A program made the position numbers and the translations under genes. Of a DNA stretch of 57,023 nt, positions 13,473 to 22,227 are shown in pieces. Numbering within the stretch: position 1 is the stretch's first letter; each line of letters begins with the position of its first letter. The notes under the pieces are model-generated. The model was not told the origin of the DNA. It saw nothing but the letters and a program-made list of their open reading frames with translations, and did not search any database. The stretch comes from Phycisphaerae bacterium (GTDB taxonomy: Bacteria > Planctomycetota > Phycisphaerae > SM23-33). The stretch spans positions 1 to 57,023 of the forward strand of contig PUND01000035.1 in the NCBI GenBank assembly GCA_003551645.1, given 5' to 3'.

Positions 13473-13776
13473 CCTCAAACTCCCGATCCTGCTGACAATC
13501 TCGCAAATCACCAGATTCCCATCATACGACCTCGAACGCGCGCGCCAATATCGTCCGATTGCGGAATTCATCGGGGACCGCGAATTCCCGAAAACGGGGC
13601 ATCGGGTGCGCGCTTCGTGTGCGTGGCGGCCTGTGTGTGCTTCGTGGTAACCCATCGACGATAAGTGAGTTTGAGCGTTCGGCGGTGCGCAAGTAAAATG
13701 GACCGTCCGTTCAGCGGGGCGTGAGCCGGGCGGCGTGGCCCATCTCGTGCCTGTGAGCATAAAAGGATGAATAAGC
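13473..13776. other. Divergent intergenic region between DUF1961 gene and selenium operon
   Basis: 304 nt with no convincing gene. It should contain promoters for both directions. A sigma-70-like promoter for the plus strand is visible (13671-13699). For the minus strand I see only the ribosome-binding site next to 13472 and no clear -35/-10 pair. Confidence 0.5.
13671..13699 (+). promoter_or_regulatory. Sigma-70-type promoter of the selenium operon
   Basis: TTGAGC (13671-13676), a 17-nt spacer and TAAAAT (13694-13699) lie 78 nt before the first gene. The spacing is ideal, and the -10 is the same hexamer as in the candidate promoter before the selenoprotein gene. Confidence 0.6.
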
Positions 13777-14949
13777 ATGACCTGTGATTGCCACGAGACG
13801 GCTGGCAACGCCGAGCGCGACCCGTTGGCGTGGTTCGCAGAGATGATCCCGCACTGTCTCCGGTACGCTCGCGAGGCGAAGGACAGCGGCCGGCCGGTGG
13901 TGGGGATCTGCTGCGAGTACACGCCGCGTGAGCTTATCCTCGCCGCCGGAGCAGTTCCGGTCTGCCTCTGTGGCGGCTCGAACGAGACCGTCGCCGACGC
14001 AGAGCAGCACCTGCCGGCGAACCTCTGCCCTCTGATAAAGAGCACGTTCGGCTACCACCTTCAGAAGTCCAACCCGTTTCTGGAGATGGCAGACCTTATC
14101 GTCGCCGAGACCACCTGCGACGGTAAGAAGAAGATGTACGAGCTGCTCGCCGAGTCGCGGGAGGTCTATATCCTGGAGCTTCCGCAGAAGCCCGATGACG
14201 CCGACGCGGCCGAGCACTGGCGGCGCGAGGTGGAGAAGTTCAAGAGCTTCCTGGAACGGCGGTTCGGCGTGACCGTCACGGACGATTCCCTCCGCGAGGC
14301 GATTTGGATGATGAACGCCGAGCGCGACTGTCGCCGCCGGCTTGCCGAGCTGATGATCGCCGACCGACCGCCGCTGACAGGCAGGCAACTGCTGGATCTC
14401 AAGAGCATCATCAGTTGCATCCCGGCCGATCTGGAGCAGTACCGGCGCGCCCTGGACCGCTACGCCCACGAGGCGGGCGACGACGACCGCATCCGGGTGA
14501 TGATGACAGGCGTCCCGCTGGTCCACGGCGCCGAGAGCGTGCTTGAGATAATCGAGGATGCCGGCGGGCTGGTGGTGTGCATGGAAAACTGCACCGGGCT
14601 GAAGCCGATTCTGGAGGATGTTGACGCCGACGCCGCGGACCCGCTGGAGGCGATAGCCGCGAAGTACTTCCACCTTCCCTGCTCGGTGATGACGCCCAAC
14701 GAGGCCCGCTTGGAGTCGCTGCGGTCGCTTGCGGCAAAGTACCGCCCGCAATGCGTGGTGGAGCTTATCTGGCAGGCGTGCCTGACATACGACGTGGAGT
14801 CCGCCCGCGTGCGGCAACTGGTGGAGGATGAGCTGAACCTGCCTTATCTGCGGATCTGTACCGACTATTCGCCTTCGGACTCGGCCCGCGTGGCTGTGCG
14901 CGTCCAGGCGCTGATGGAGACCGTCGCCGCCCGGCAGGCCGCCGGGTAG
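13777..14949 (+). CDS. Double-cubane-cluster protein / 2-hydroxyacyl-CoA dehydratase-D-like reductase component (YjiM family)
   Basis: 390-residue member of the HgdB/BcrC/YjiM superfamily. Blocks shared with E. coli YjiM are NLCPLIKSTFGY, ETTCDGKKKMYE, MENCTGLK, QACLTYDVES and TDYSPSD. Candidate cluster ligands include Cys45/Cys46, Cys84, Cys114, Cys272 and Cys335. Stand-alone members of this group carry an [8Fe-9S] double-cubane cluster and, once activated by an ATPase, perform ATP-driven low-potential reductions; their natural substrates are unknown. Only one such subunit is present, with no CoA-transferase or second dehydratase subunit nearby, so the YjiM/DCCP type fits better than a true hydroxyacyl-CoA dehydratase. 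It opens an operon running activase, selA, selB, selenoprotein and selD. A function connected with selenium is inference from this context only. Confidence 0.85.
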   Translation: MTCDCHETAGNAERDPLAWFAEMIPHCLRYAREAKDSGRPVVGICCEYTPRELILAAGAVPVCLCGGSNETVADAEQHLPANLCPLIKSTFGYHLQKSNPFLEMADLIVAETTCDGKKKMYELLAESREVYILELPQKPDDADAAEHWRREVEKFKSFLERRFGVTVTDDSLREAIWMMNAERDCRRRLAELMIADRPPLTGRQLLDLKSIISCIPADLEQYRRALDRYAHEAGDDDRIRVMMTGVPLVHGAESVLEIIEDAGGLVVCMENCTGLKPILEDVDADAADPLEAIAAKYFHLPCSVMTPNEARLESLRSLAAKYRPQCVVELIWQACLTYDVESARVRQLVEDELNLPYLRICTDYSPSDSARVAVRVQALMETVAARQAAG

Positions 14950-14970
14950 CGCGGGCGAAGGAACCGACCC

Positions 14971-15774
14971 ATGCTTTGTGCGGGAATTGATGCCGGTTCA
15001 CGTGCCGTCAAGGTCGTCCTTATCGACGCCGACACCGGCCGCCCGGCCGCCTCCGCCGTGTGCGACCAGGGTGTGCATCACGCAACCGTCGCCGATGAAC
15101 TGCTCAGTCGGGCGCTCGAGGATGCCGGGGCCGGCCGGGACGACCTCGCCCGCATCGTCGCCACCGGCTACGCCCGCGAAAAAGTCGCCCACGATACCAC
15201 CATCACCGAGATCACCTGTCACGCCCGTGGTGTGCATTACCTGATGCCGTCCGTTCGGACGGTGGTGGAGGTCGGCGGACAGGACAGCAAGCTGCTCAAG
15301 CTCGACGGCGGCGTGGTCCGCGACTTCGCCATGAACGACCGCTGCGCCGCCGGGACCGGCAGATTTCTGGAGATGGTCGCCGACCGGCTGGAGGTCTCTC
15401 TCGAGGGCCTCGGCGAGCTTGCCCGCGGCAGCCGGTCGCCCGCGGAGATTTCCAGCATGTGCGTGGTGTTCGCGGAGTCGGAGATAATCGGTCTGCTGGC
15501 ATCGGGGGCTGCGCCCGAGGACATCGCCGCTGGCGTGCAGGCGGCGATAGCGTCCCGCGTGGCGTCGATGGCCGGTCGGCCGACCGCGGCGCCGGTGGCC
15601 TTCACCGGCGGAGTGGCCATGGTCCAGGGGATGTCCGACGCCCTGGCCGCGGCGATGGAAAGCGCCGTTACCGTCGCGCCCAACCCGCAGATGACAGGCG
15701 CGCTGGGCGCGGCTATACTCGCCCGCGAACAGGTAAACGCCGAGTCGCGGCACGGGGAGCGGTCGAAACCATGA
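14971..15774 (+). CDS. ATP-dependent activator of the double-cubane/dehydratase protein (BadF/HgdC/YjiL family)
   Basis: 267-residue ASKHA-fold ATPase that injects a low-potential electron into its partner, encoded 21 nt upstream. The phosphate-1 motif GIDAGSRAVK is at residues 5-14, and VEVGGQDSKLLKLDGG is the phosphate-2 region. The two cysteines that hold the bridging [4Fe-4S] cluster of the homodimer are Cys125 (NDRCAAGTG) and Cys164 (SSMCVVFAESE). VAFTGGVA is the adenosine motif. Size and motifs fit the single-domain HgdC/YjiL activators. The TGA stop overlaps the selA ATG in the tetramer ATGA, so translation of the activator and selA is coupled, tying this redox pair to selenocysteine synthesis. 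Confidence 0.9.
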   Translation: MLCAGIDAGSRAVKVVLIDADTGRPAASAVCDQGVHHATVADELLSRALEDAGAGRDDLARIVATGYAREKVAHDTTITEITCHARGVHYLMPSVRTVVEVGGQDSKLLKLDGGVVRDFAMNDRCAAGTGRFLEMVADRLEVSLEGLGELARGSRSPAEISSMCVVFAESEIIGLLASGAAPEDIAAGVQAAIASRVASMAGRPTAAPVAFTGGVAMVQGMSDALAAAMESAVTVAPNPQMTGALGAAILAREQVNAESRHGERSKP

Positions 15775-17171
15775 AACCGGATCTGCTGCGAAAACTTCCG
15801 TCGGTCGGCCGGATGCTGGAGACCGACGAGGTCAGGACCTGGCTCGCCGAGCACCCGCGCGGGCTTGTTACCGACTGCCTCCGCGCCGCCGTCGACCGGC
15901 TGCGGGAGTGGATTGTCGCAGACACATCCGGGGACTGCGGACAGGCCGAAGTCGGCGAAGACAATGTGCTGGCACTTGCCCGCGCCGAACTCGACCGTCG
16001 GACAAGCCCGCAAATTCGCAAGGCGATCAACGCCACCGGAATTATCCTGCATACCGCCCTGGGACGGGCCGTCTGGCCGGAGCCGGTCGTCGATTCGATG
16101 GCCGACGATCTGGCCGGCTACGTCACGCTGGCCGTGGACCGCGAGACCGGCCGGCGGTCCGAGCGGGACAACCGCGTCGAGTCCATCCTCCGTGAGCTTA
16201 CCGGCGCCGAGGCCGCCACCGTGGTTAACAACAACGCCGCCGCCACGCTGCTGGTGCTGACGGCGCTGGCCGCCGGCAAAGAGGTCGTCGTCTCCCGCGG
16301 ACAGCTAATCGAGATAGGCGGGGCGTTCCGGCTGCCGGACGTGATGGCCGCCGGCGGCGCTCGCATGGTCGAGGTCGGCACCACCAACCGCACGCACCTG
16401 CGCGACTACGCCGGCGCGATTACCGATCAAACTGCCATGCTGTTCCGGGCCCATCCGAGCAACTTCCGCGTGGTGGGCTTTACCTCCGAGGTCCCGCTTG
16501 GTGAGATGGTGGAGCTTGCCCGTTCGCGCGGGCTTGTGGTCGTGGACGATCTGGGCGCAGGGGCGCTTATCGACCTGGAGCGTTTCGGCCTGCCGCACGA
16601 GCCGACCATGGGCGAGTCCATCGCCGCCGGGGCCGACGTGGTGCTGGCAAGCGGCGACAAGCTCATGGGGGCGTCGCAGGCCGGCGTCATCGTCGGCAGG
16701 CGGGAGTGCATCGAGCGTATCCGCAAACACCCGCTGTCGCGCGCGCTCCGCCCGGATAAGACCTGCCTGATGGCCCTGGAGCGGACGCTGCAGATGTTCC
16801 GCGACCCGGACCGGCTCATCCGCGATCATCCGACATACCGCATGCTCGCCACGCCGGCCGAGAAGCTGCGCGCCCGGGCCGATGCGCTGCTGGCGGAGAT
16901 AGCCGAGCGAGCCACCGGCTTCGACGCGCGAGTCGTTGAGTCAGTGGGGTATCTCGGCAGCGGCTCTCTGCCGATGGAGGAGCTTCCCGGCTGGGCGGTA
17001 TCGGTCTCGGAGGCGCATCTCAGCCCGGCCGAGCTTGCCCGCCGTCTGCGGATGGACGAGGCGTGCGTTTTCACGCGCGTGGAGCACGAGCGCGTGGTGC
17101 TGGATGTTCGCACGATTACCGACGAGCAGGTGCCGGCCGTCGCCGCGGCCCTGGCACGGGTTGCATCATGA
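15771..17171 (+). CDS. selA: L-seryl-tRNA(Sec) selenium transferase
   Basis: 466-residue PLP enzyme that converts Ser-tRNA(Sec) to Sec-tRNA(Sec) with selenophosphate. The ATG at 15771 lies in the ATGA overlap with the activator; an open frame continues upstream but overlaps the activator gene. Visible are the N-terminal LLRKLPSVGRML, INATGIILHTALGRA, VVNNNAAATLL, TTNRTHLRDY and the PLP-lysine Lys297 in SGDKLMGASQAG. The C-terminal LRMDEACVFTRVEHERVVLDVRTI, quoted in part, is also typical. Length matches bacterial SelA (about 460). selB begins in another ATGA overlap, so selA and selB are coupled. Confidence 0.96.
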   Translation: MKPDLLRKLPSVGRMLETDEVRTWLAEHPRGLVTDCLRAAVDRLREWIVADTSGDCGQAEVGEDNVLALARAELDRRTSPQIRKAINATGIILHTALGRAVWPEPVVDSMADDLAGYVTLAVDRETGRRSERDNRVESILRELTGAEAATVVNNNAAATLLVLTALAAGKEVVVSRGQLIEIGGAFRLPDVMAAGGARMVEVGTTNRTHLRDYAGAITDQTAMLFRAHPSNFRVVGFTSEVPLGEMVELARSRGLVVVDDLGAGALIDLERFGLPHEPTMGESIAAGADVVLASGDKLMGASQAGVIVGRRECIERIRKHPLSRALRPDKTCLMALERTLQMFRDPDRLIRDHPTYRMLATPAEKLRARADALLAEIAERATGFDARVVESVGYLGSGSLPMEELPGWAVSVSEAHLSPAELARRLRMDEACVFTRVEHERVVLDVRTITDEQVPAVAAALARVAS

Positions 17172-19123
17172 GCGAACGCAGGAACATCATGCTCGGCACG
17201 GCCGGCCACGTGGACCACGGCAAGACCGCCCTGGTGCGCCTGTTGACCGGCTGTGAGACAGACCGTCTCGCCGATGAGAAGAAACGCGGACTGACCATCG
17301 AACTGGGCTTTGCTCCCTGCCGGATGGCCGATGAGCGGATAGTCGGCATCGTGGATGTGCCCGGGCACGTGGACTTCATCCGTAACATGGTCGCCGGCTC
17401 TCACGGCGTGGATGTGGTGATACTGGTGGTCGCCGCCGACGACGGCGTGATGCCCCAGACCCGCGAACACCTCGACATCCTTACGCTCATGGGGGTTCGG
17501 GACGGGCTGGTCGTGCTGACCAAGACCGACCTGGTGGATGCCGAAACGTGTGAGCTTGTCGCCGAGGAAATCCGCGACTTCGCCAGGGGCACGTTCCTGG
17601 AAGATGCGCCTGTCTGTCCGGTCTCCAACGTTACCGCCGAGGGCTTCGACGGGTTCTTCGAGGCGCTGAACGAGGTCACGTCCCGCTGTCGGCCGAGGCC
17701 GATCGACGGGCTGTTCCGCCTGTGGATAGAGCGCGTCTTCAGCATACCCGGCGTCGGGACGGTCTGTTCGGGCATCCCAGACAGCGGCGAGGTCTCGGTG
17801 GGCGAGCACCTGGCCGTGCTGCCGGGCGAGCGAACCTGCCGGGTCCGCGGCATGGAGGTTTACGGCGAGCGGTCCGACATGGGTCGGGCCGATGAATGCC
17901 TCGCCCTGGACGTTACCGACGTGCCGGTCGAGGAGCTTGGCCGCGGCATGGTGCTCTGCGCGCCGGGGGCCTTCTCGGCCGTTACGATGTGCGAGGCCGA
18001 GCTGCGGATGCTCGATGTCCCGCGCGAGCTTAAGGACCACGCCGAGGTACACCTGCACGTCGGAACCGACGAGGTGATGGCCAATGTGGCGATGCTCCGT
18101 TCCCGGCCGCCGGCGCCCGGTGGGAGCGACTTCGTGCAGCTTCGGATGTCGCGGCCGCTGGCGGTGGCGCCGGGCGAGCGGTTCGTCATACGCTCGTCGA
18201 TGGCCGGGCTGGCAGGCGGCCGGCTCACCACAATCGGCGGCGGGCGCATACTCTCGACCAGCAACCTGCGGCTGCGCCGCAAACGCCCGTGGACTCTGGA
18301 ATCGCTGGCCGCGCGGCGGGAGGCGATCGACTCCACTGTCGAGTGGGTCGGCCTGCACCTTCGCGAGGCCGGGAAGCCGCTGAAGGCCGACGAGCTTGCC
18401 ACAAAGGCCCAGCGCCGGCTGCCGGCCGTGAACGAGGCGCTGCAGGAGCTGGGCGAGCAGGCAAGGGCGGTTCGAACGGAGTCCGGCTGGGTCCATAGCG
18501 ACACCATTGCCGCCGCGGCGGAGGCCATCGAGGCGGAGCTGGCCGAGTTCCACGACGCCAACACCAGGCGGCTGGGACTTGCCCTGAGCGAATTGTCCGC
18601 GGCCTCCGATTTCGGCCGGGACGTTCTGACTCCGGCGTTGGAGCGGCTGGCCTCCGACGGCAGGATTGTCCGGCACGGTTCGGTCGTTGCGCTGCCCGGC
18701 CGGGGGGCGCAACTGGGCGAGGTGGACCGGAATCTGTACGAGCGGATAGAACAGCGCCTGGCGTCGGCCGGTCTGGAGCCGCCGAGGCCGCCGGAACTGG
18801 CCGAGGAGCTTTCCGAGCCGCCGGAGCGAATAGAGGCGATGCTCGATGTCCTGTCCGACGCCGGGCGGGTCGTGCGGCTGGACCGGAAGGTAACGATGCA
18901 CGCCGACGCGGTGGCCGAGGCGCGGGAGGTGGTGCTGGAGCTTTTCGCCGCCGCCGGCGTGTTCGAGACCGTCCGGTTCCGCGATGCGCTGGGCGTGAGC
19001 CGAAAGTACGCCGTGCCGCTGCTGGACTATTTCGACACGGTGCGGCTGACGGTCCGCTCCGGCAGCCGACGGACGCCCGGCGCCGAGGCCCGGCGGCTGC
19101 TGATGGAGCGAAAACCCGAATGA
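17168..19123 (+). CDS. selB: Selenocysteine-specific elongation factor SelB
   Basis: 651-residue GTPase that delivers Sec-tRNA(Sec) to the ribosome at UGA codons marked by a SECIS hairpin. The ATG at 17168 overlaps the selA stop (ATGA). G-domain motifs are GHVDHGKT (13-20), DVPGH (63-67) and TKTD (118-121), followed by EF-Tu-like domains 2 and 3. The C-terminal ~250 residues form the four winged-helix repeats that bind SECIS RNA, ending [14 protein letters not shown], the usual SelB tail. Length is in the normal bacterial range. Its presence means at least one Sec-decoding mRNA exists in this genome, and the next gene is a candidate. Confidence 0.96.
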   Translation: MSERRNIMLGTAGHVDHGKTALVRLLTGCETDRLADEKKRGLTIELGFAPCRMADERIVGIVDVPGHVDFIRNMVAGSHGVDVVILVVAADDGVMPQTREHLDILTLMGVRDGLVVLTKTDLVDAETCELVAEEIRDFARGTFLEDAPVCPVSNVTAEGFDGFFEALNEVTSRCRPRPIDGLFRLWIERVFSIPGVGTVCSGIPDSGEVSVGEHLAVLPGERTCRVRGMEVYGERSDMGRADECLALDVTDVPVEELGRGMVLCAPGAFSAVTMCEAELRMLDVPRELKDHAEVHLHVGTDEVMANVAMLRSRPPAPGGSDFVQLRMSRPLAVAPGERFVIRSSMAGLAGGRLTTIGGGRILSTSNLRLRRKRPWTLESLAARREAIDSTVEWVGLHLREAGKPLKADELATKAQRRLPAVNEALQELGEQARAVRTESGWVHSDTIAAAAEAIEAELAEFHDANTRRLGLALSELSAASDFGRDVLTPALERLASDGRIVRHGSVVALPGRGAQLGEVDRNLYERIEQRLASAGLEPPRPPELAEELSEPPERIEAMLDVLSDAGRVVRLDRKVTMHADAVAEAREVVLELFAAAGVFETVRFRDALGVSRKYAVPLLDYFDTVRLTVRSGSRRTPGAEARRLLMERKPE

Positions 19124-19128
19124 TTTCC

Positions 19129-19158
19129 TTGTCGGGCATAGGCGATCGCCCGTAAAAT
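19129..19158 (+). promoter_or_regulatory. Candidate promoter of the selenoprotein-selD pair
   Basis: TTGTCG (19129-19134), an 18-nt spacer and TAAAAT (19153-19158) lie 36 nt before the ATG. The spacer contains the perfect palindrome ggcgatcgcc (19141-19150), a possible operator. This would allow transcription independent of the upstream sel genes. Confidence 0.45.
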
Positions 19159-19193
19159 ACTGCTTAGTGGCACAAGGATAAGGGAGAAAAGCC

Positions 19194-20519
19194 ATGAAGA
19201 CGCGATTACTGTCGGCCGCATGTGTGCTACTGGCGGCAGGGTTAGCCGGCGCGGAGGCGGGGAACCTGACCTCGGTGGCGTGCGACCCGGAAGAGGCGTT
19301 TTACTACTCACTCATCTACAGCAGAAGCACCTCCAACCCTCGGGCCAATTCGGGCGTGGTTGACGAGCGGGCGACGGAGTTTGCCTTCGAGATGCGCCGC
19401 AGGCGCATACGGGTGGCGATTGACTCAAGCGAGAGGGGCAGGGATAGGCCTGATATCGCCCGCATCGACTTCAGCGGACGCGGCCGATACCACGACGCGC
19501 CGACTGTGCCGTTGACCGAGAGGGGCGCCGGGTTGCAGATTGGTCCGGCCGACGTTGAGGCGGAAGTGGACGGCCGGACTCTCAACATACGAGTCGAAGG
19601 CAATTACACCCGTCGCGGCAATTTCCGGCGGATGGGCTTGCGCCTGGGGACCGGGCTTGAGGGCGAGGTGGCCTTCGGCGACCAGACGCGCCGCGTGCGG
19701 CTGGTTGACGGCGTGGGCAACCTCAGGTTCGGCGATGCTCCCGTGCGGATGGGTCGAGGCAGGGTAAACATCGAGAATGCCGGAGACAGTGTTGCCGTCT
19801 TCAAGCCCGGCTCCGACGATGCAGAGACTCGGGCGTACTTCGGCCAGCCCGTCCGTGTGGCGGATCAGTGGTATGAGCTGAAGCTCTCGAATGATATGAC
19901 TTCGCTGTCGGCCGAGCCGGTGGAGATTGAAACCGGCAAGGTGGAGCTTCCGCTGGATGAGTGGACCGCGGTGTTGTGGGGGCGGCGACATGTGGTTTAC
20001 GCGGAGTCGTCCGAGGATGGCGGGCCTATGGAGGTGCCGGCCGATACGTATGTGGTCTTCGGCTACAGCCCGGGGCTAAGAATCGAGGGACATCGCAGGC
20101 CCGCGGTGCTTAGGCGGAGGGATGCCTCGGGGCCTGAGCAGGGGTGGAGTCAGCCGGTGGTTGTCCGGCCGGGCAGCACCGTATCCGCGGAGGTCGGCCC
20201 GCCGCTTGTTGGAACTCCGACGGTGCGGGAGGCGAATCGGCAGGTGCGCATTTCGCTTTCTTTGACCGACGCCGCCGGCGTGCGAATTGCGGATGTGCGA
20301 AAGCCCAACGGGCGACGGCCGGACCCGCCGCGGCTTGAGATAGTCGCCGCCAACGGCAGGGTCGTGCATTCCGGCGTGATGGGATATGGGTGAGGTTTCA
20401 CCTGTACGCACTCGTGGCGAGTGCCTTCGGATGTCTCCGGCAGATTCACTGTCCGCCTGAGTTGGGACGACTGTCCCTTTGATGTGCGTTTCGAGGAGGC
20501 GACTTTCAGCGTGAGGTGA
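19194..20519 (+). CDS. Candidate secreted selenoprotein with Sec at UGA 20391 (new family)
   Basis: Read with UGA 20391-20393 as selenocysteine, this is a 441-residue protein; without readthrough it stops after 399. Start ATG 19194 follows AAGGGAG, and residues 1-22 are a classic signal peptide ending AGA-EA. The mature part is beta-rich with no family I recognise, and the last ~80 residues look like an immunoglobulin-type domain. Residues 397-405 read GYG-U-GFTC-T. The next 41 codons encode convincing protein (SWRVPSDVSGRFTVRLSW, then DDCPFDVRFEEATFSV) and end at TGA 20517-20519. A SECIS-like hairpin follows the UGA, the gene sits between selB and selD, and tRNA-Sec is 3 kb away. The U-x3-C pair suggests a periplasmic or surface redox site. 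Function is unknown. Confidence 0.8.
20408..20424 (+). promoter_or_regulatory. Putative bacterial SECIS element
   Basis: Perfect inverted repeat gcactc (20408-20413) and gagtgc (20419-20424) around GTGGC; a seventh G-C pair can close it to a TGG loop. The loop starts about 20 nt after the UGA at 20391-20393. Bacterial SECIS hairpins lie directly downstream of the UGA inside the coding sequence, with a G among the first loop bases (GU in E. coli fdhF); both conditions are met. Confidence 0.75.
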
Positions 20520-20524
20520 CCGGA

Positions 20525-20550
20525 CCTCCCGTCGGGGGGCCGGCGGGAGG
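20525..20550 (+). promoter_or_regulatory. Hairpin sequestering the selD Shine-Dalgarno sequence
   Basis: cctcccg (20525-20531) pairs perfectly with cgggagg (20544-20550), which is the only Shine-Dalgarno sequence for the selD ATG at 20559. The 5' arm begins 5 nt after the extended stop at 20519, so a ribosome that has read through the Sec codon would cover it and free the selD site. Confidence 0.55.
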
Positions 20551-20558
20551 CCGTAAGT

Positions 20559-22187
20559 ATGCCGAATATAGACCTGGCCAAGCGCCGTCGCATAATGCGG
20601 CGATCGATGAAGCTGGGCCATTGTATCTGCGACCCCAAACGGGCGTGTCCCTGCGATGTGTTCAACGAGCAGGGCATCTGCCCTTGTGCCGGCGAGCGGC
20701 CGGAGCCGGCGGATATATCGAACGTCCGCCTGACAGAGCTTGTCCACAACGCCGGCTGCGCCTCCAAGATAGCCCCCGCGGACCTCGAGCGGGTGCTTAC
20801 GCGCCTGCCGGCGGTGGATGATCCGAATGTCCTTTCCGGGCTGCCGGCCGGCGACGATGCGGGCGTGTATCGCCTGCCTTCGGGCGAGTGCCTGGTCCAG
20901 ACGGTGGATGTGTTCAGTCCGTGCGTGGACGACCCTCACACCTTCGGGCGGATATGCGCGGCCAACTGCCTCTCGGACGTGTACGCGATGGGCGGCGAGC
21001 CACTGACCGCGCTGAGTGTGCTGTGCTTCCCGTCGGAGTCGATGGACGGGGAAATCATGTACCTGATGCTCCGCGGGGCGATGGAAACGTTCGCGGAGGC
21101 GGGCGTCTCGCTTGTCGGCGGGCACAGTGTCAAGGATGAGGAAATCAAGCTGGGCTTCGCGATTACCGGACGGATAGACGCCGACAAGGTGGCCGCGAAC
21201 GACACGGCCGCCGTGGGCGATACTCTTGTGCTGACAAAGCCGCTGGGAACCGGCGTGTTGTGTTTCAGCCGGCAGGTGGGCAGGGAGGTCGCCGGCTTCG
21301 AGGCGGTCGAGGAGTCGATGGCGCAACTGAACCGTTCCGCGGCCGATGCGATGAACGAGGCGGGGGTCTCGGCGTGCACCGACGTGACGGGGTTCGGGCT
21401 GTTGGGGCATCTGATTTCCATAGCCAGGCGCAGCGGAGTTACCGTGCAGGTATTCGCCGATGCACTGCCCGCCTTCGACGGGGCGGTGGAGGCCCTTGGC
21501 GACGGCGTGGTGCCCGGAGCGATAGAGCGCAACCGCGAGTACGTGGGCGACGATATCACCGTCGCCGACGGTGTGGATGAGGCGCGGGTGAATCTTGGCT
21601 TCGACGCCCAGACCTCCGGCGGGCTGCTCATGTGCGTCCCGGCCGAGCGGCACGGGCGGCTTATCGAATCGCTGGAGTCTCGCGGCGTCCGGGCCTGGAC
21701 CGTCGGCCGGGTGGTGGCGGAATCGACCGGCACTATATCCGTGACCAATTCCGGCGCATCGGCCGAACCGGCCGGAGACCCGCCGGCCGGGGAAACGCCG
21801 CGCGAAGTTGCTCCGGAAGCTCCCGCCGCCGACGCCGGCGAGGGCCATGCCGGCTGCTGCGAGGATGTGTTCGGCCCCGGCGCCGGTGGTTCCGCGACCG
21901 ACGCCGCCAACGCCTTCGCCGCGATGATGAAGTCGGTCGGCGCCGCGGGCAAGCTGGATGAGCGGACCAAAGAGCTTATCCAGTTCGCGCTGGTGGTGCT
22001 CGCCCGTTGCGAGCCGTGCGTCGAGGCGCATCTTCAGAAGGCCCGCTCGATGGGCATCACCCGTGACGAGCTGGAGGAGGCCTCGTGGTGCGCTACGGCC
22101 ATGGGCGGGGCGCCGGTGCGGATGTTCTATCAGCAGATGCTCGCAAAGTCGAAAGACGCCGGGAAGTCGGGCGGGAGCTGCTGCTGA
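20559..22187 (+). CDS. selD: Selenide, water dikinase SelD with Cys-rich N-terminus and C-terminal AhpD-like domain
   Basis: 542-residue fusion. Residues 1-50 form a cysteine-rich module (Cys22, 24, 30, 32, 41 and 43 in pairs CxC) likely to bind metal or an iron-sulfur cluster. Residues ~55-395 are SelD, which makes selenophosphate from selenide and ATP: the catalytic Cys67 and Lys70 lie in NAGCASK (second Cys of the E. coli GCGCK motif is Ser69), with GDDAGVY, FGRICAANCLSDVYAMGG, GGHSV and TDVTGFGLLGH. A Pro/Ala-rich linker with a CC pair leads to a carboxymuconolactone decarboxylase/AhpD-type domain (about 448-530) with redox motif C484-E-P-C487. The protein ends in Cys-Cys. The extra thiol domains may supply reduced selenium; that is inference. 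It lies 39 nt after the extended selenoprotein stop. Confidence 0.93.
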   Translation: MPNIDLAKRRRIMRRSMKLGHCICDPKRACPCDVFNEQGICPCAGERPEPADISNVRLTELVHNAGCASKIAPADLERVLTRLPAVDDPNVLSGLPAGDDAGVYRLPSGECLVQTVDVFSPCVDDPHTFGRICAANCLSDVYAMGGEPLTALSVLCFPSESMDGEIMYLMLRGAMETFAEAGVSLVGGHSVKDEEIKLGFAITGRIDADKVAANDTAAVGDTLVLTKPLGTGVLCFSRQVGREVAGFEAVEESMAQLNRSAADAMNEAGVSACTDVTGFGLLGHLISIARRSGVTVQVFADALPAFDGAVEALGDGVVPGAIERNREYVGDDITVADGVDEARVNLGFDAQTSGGLLMCVPAERHGRLIESLESRGVRAWTVGRVVAESTGTISVTNSGASAEPAGDPPAGETPREVAPEAPAADAGEGHAGCCEDVFGPGAGGSATDAANAFAAMMKSVGAAGKLDERTKELIQFALVVLARCEPCVEAHLQKARSMGITRDELEEASWCATAMGGAPVRMFYQQMLAKSKDAGKSGGSCC

Positions 22188-22227
22188 GCGGTCAGCGTGG
22201 TCAGGTGCGGTCTGAGCAGCCGAGAGG

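Noticed and set aside
20517-20561. Second UGA (20517) also read through, fusing the selenoprotein to selD, since the frames coincide
   Set aside because: The following hairpin loop begins only 12 nt after the UGA, the intervening codons are low-complexity, and selD has its own ribosome site and ATG. Ordinary termination fits better.
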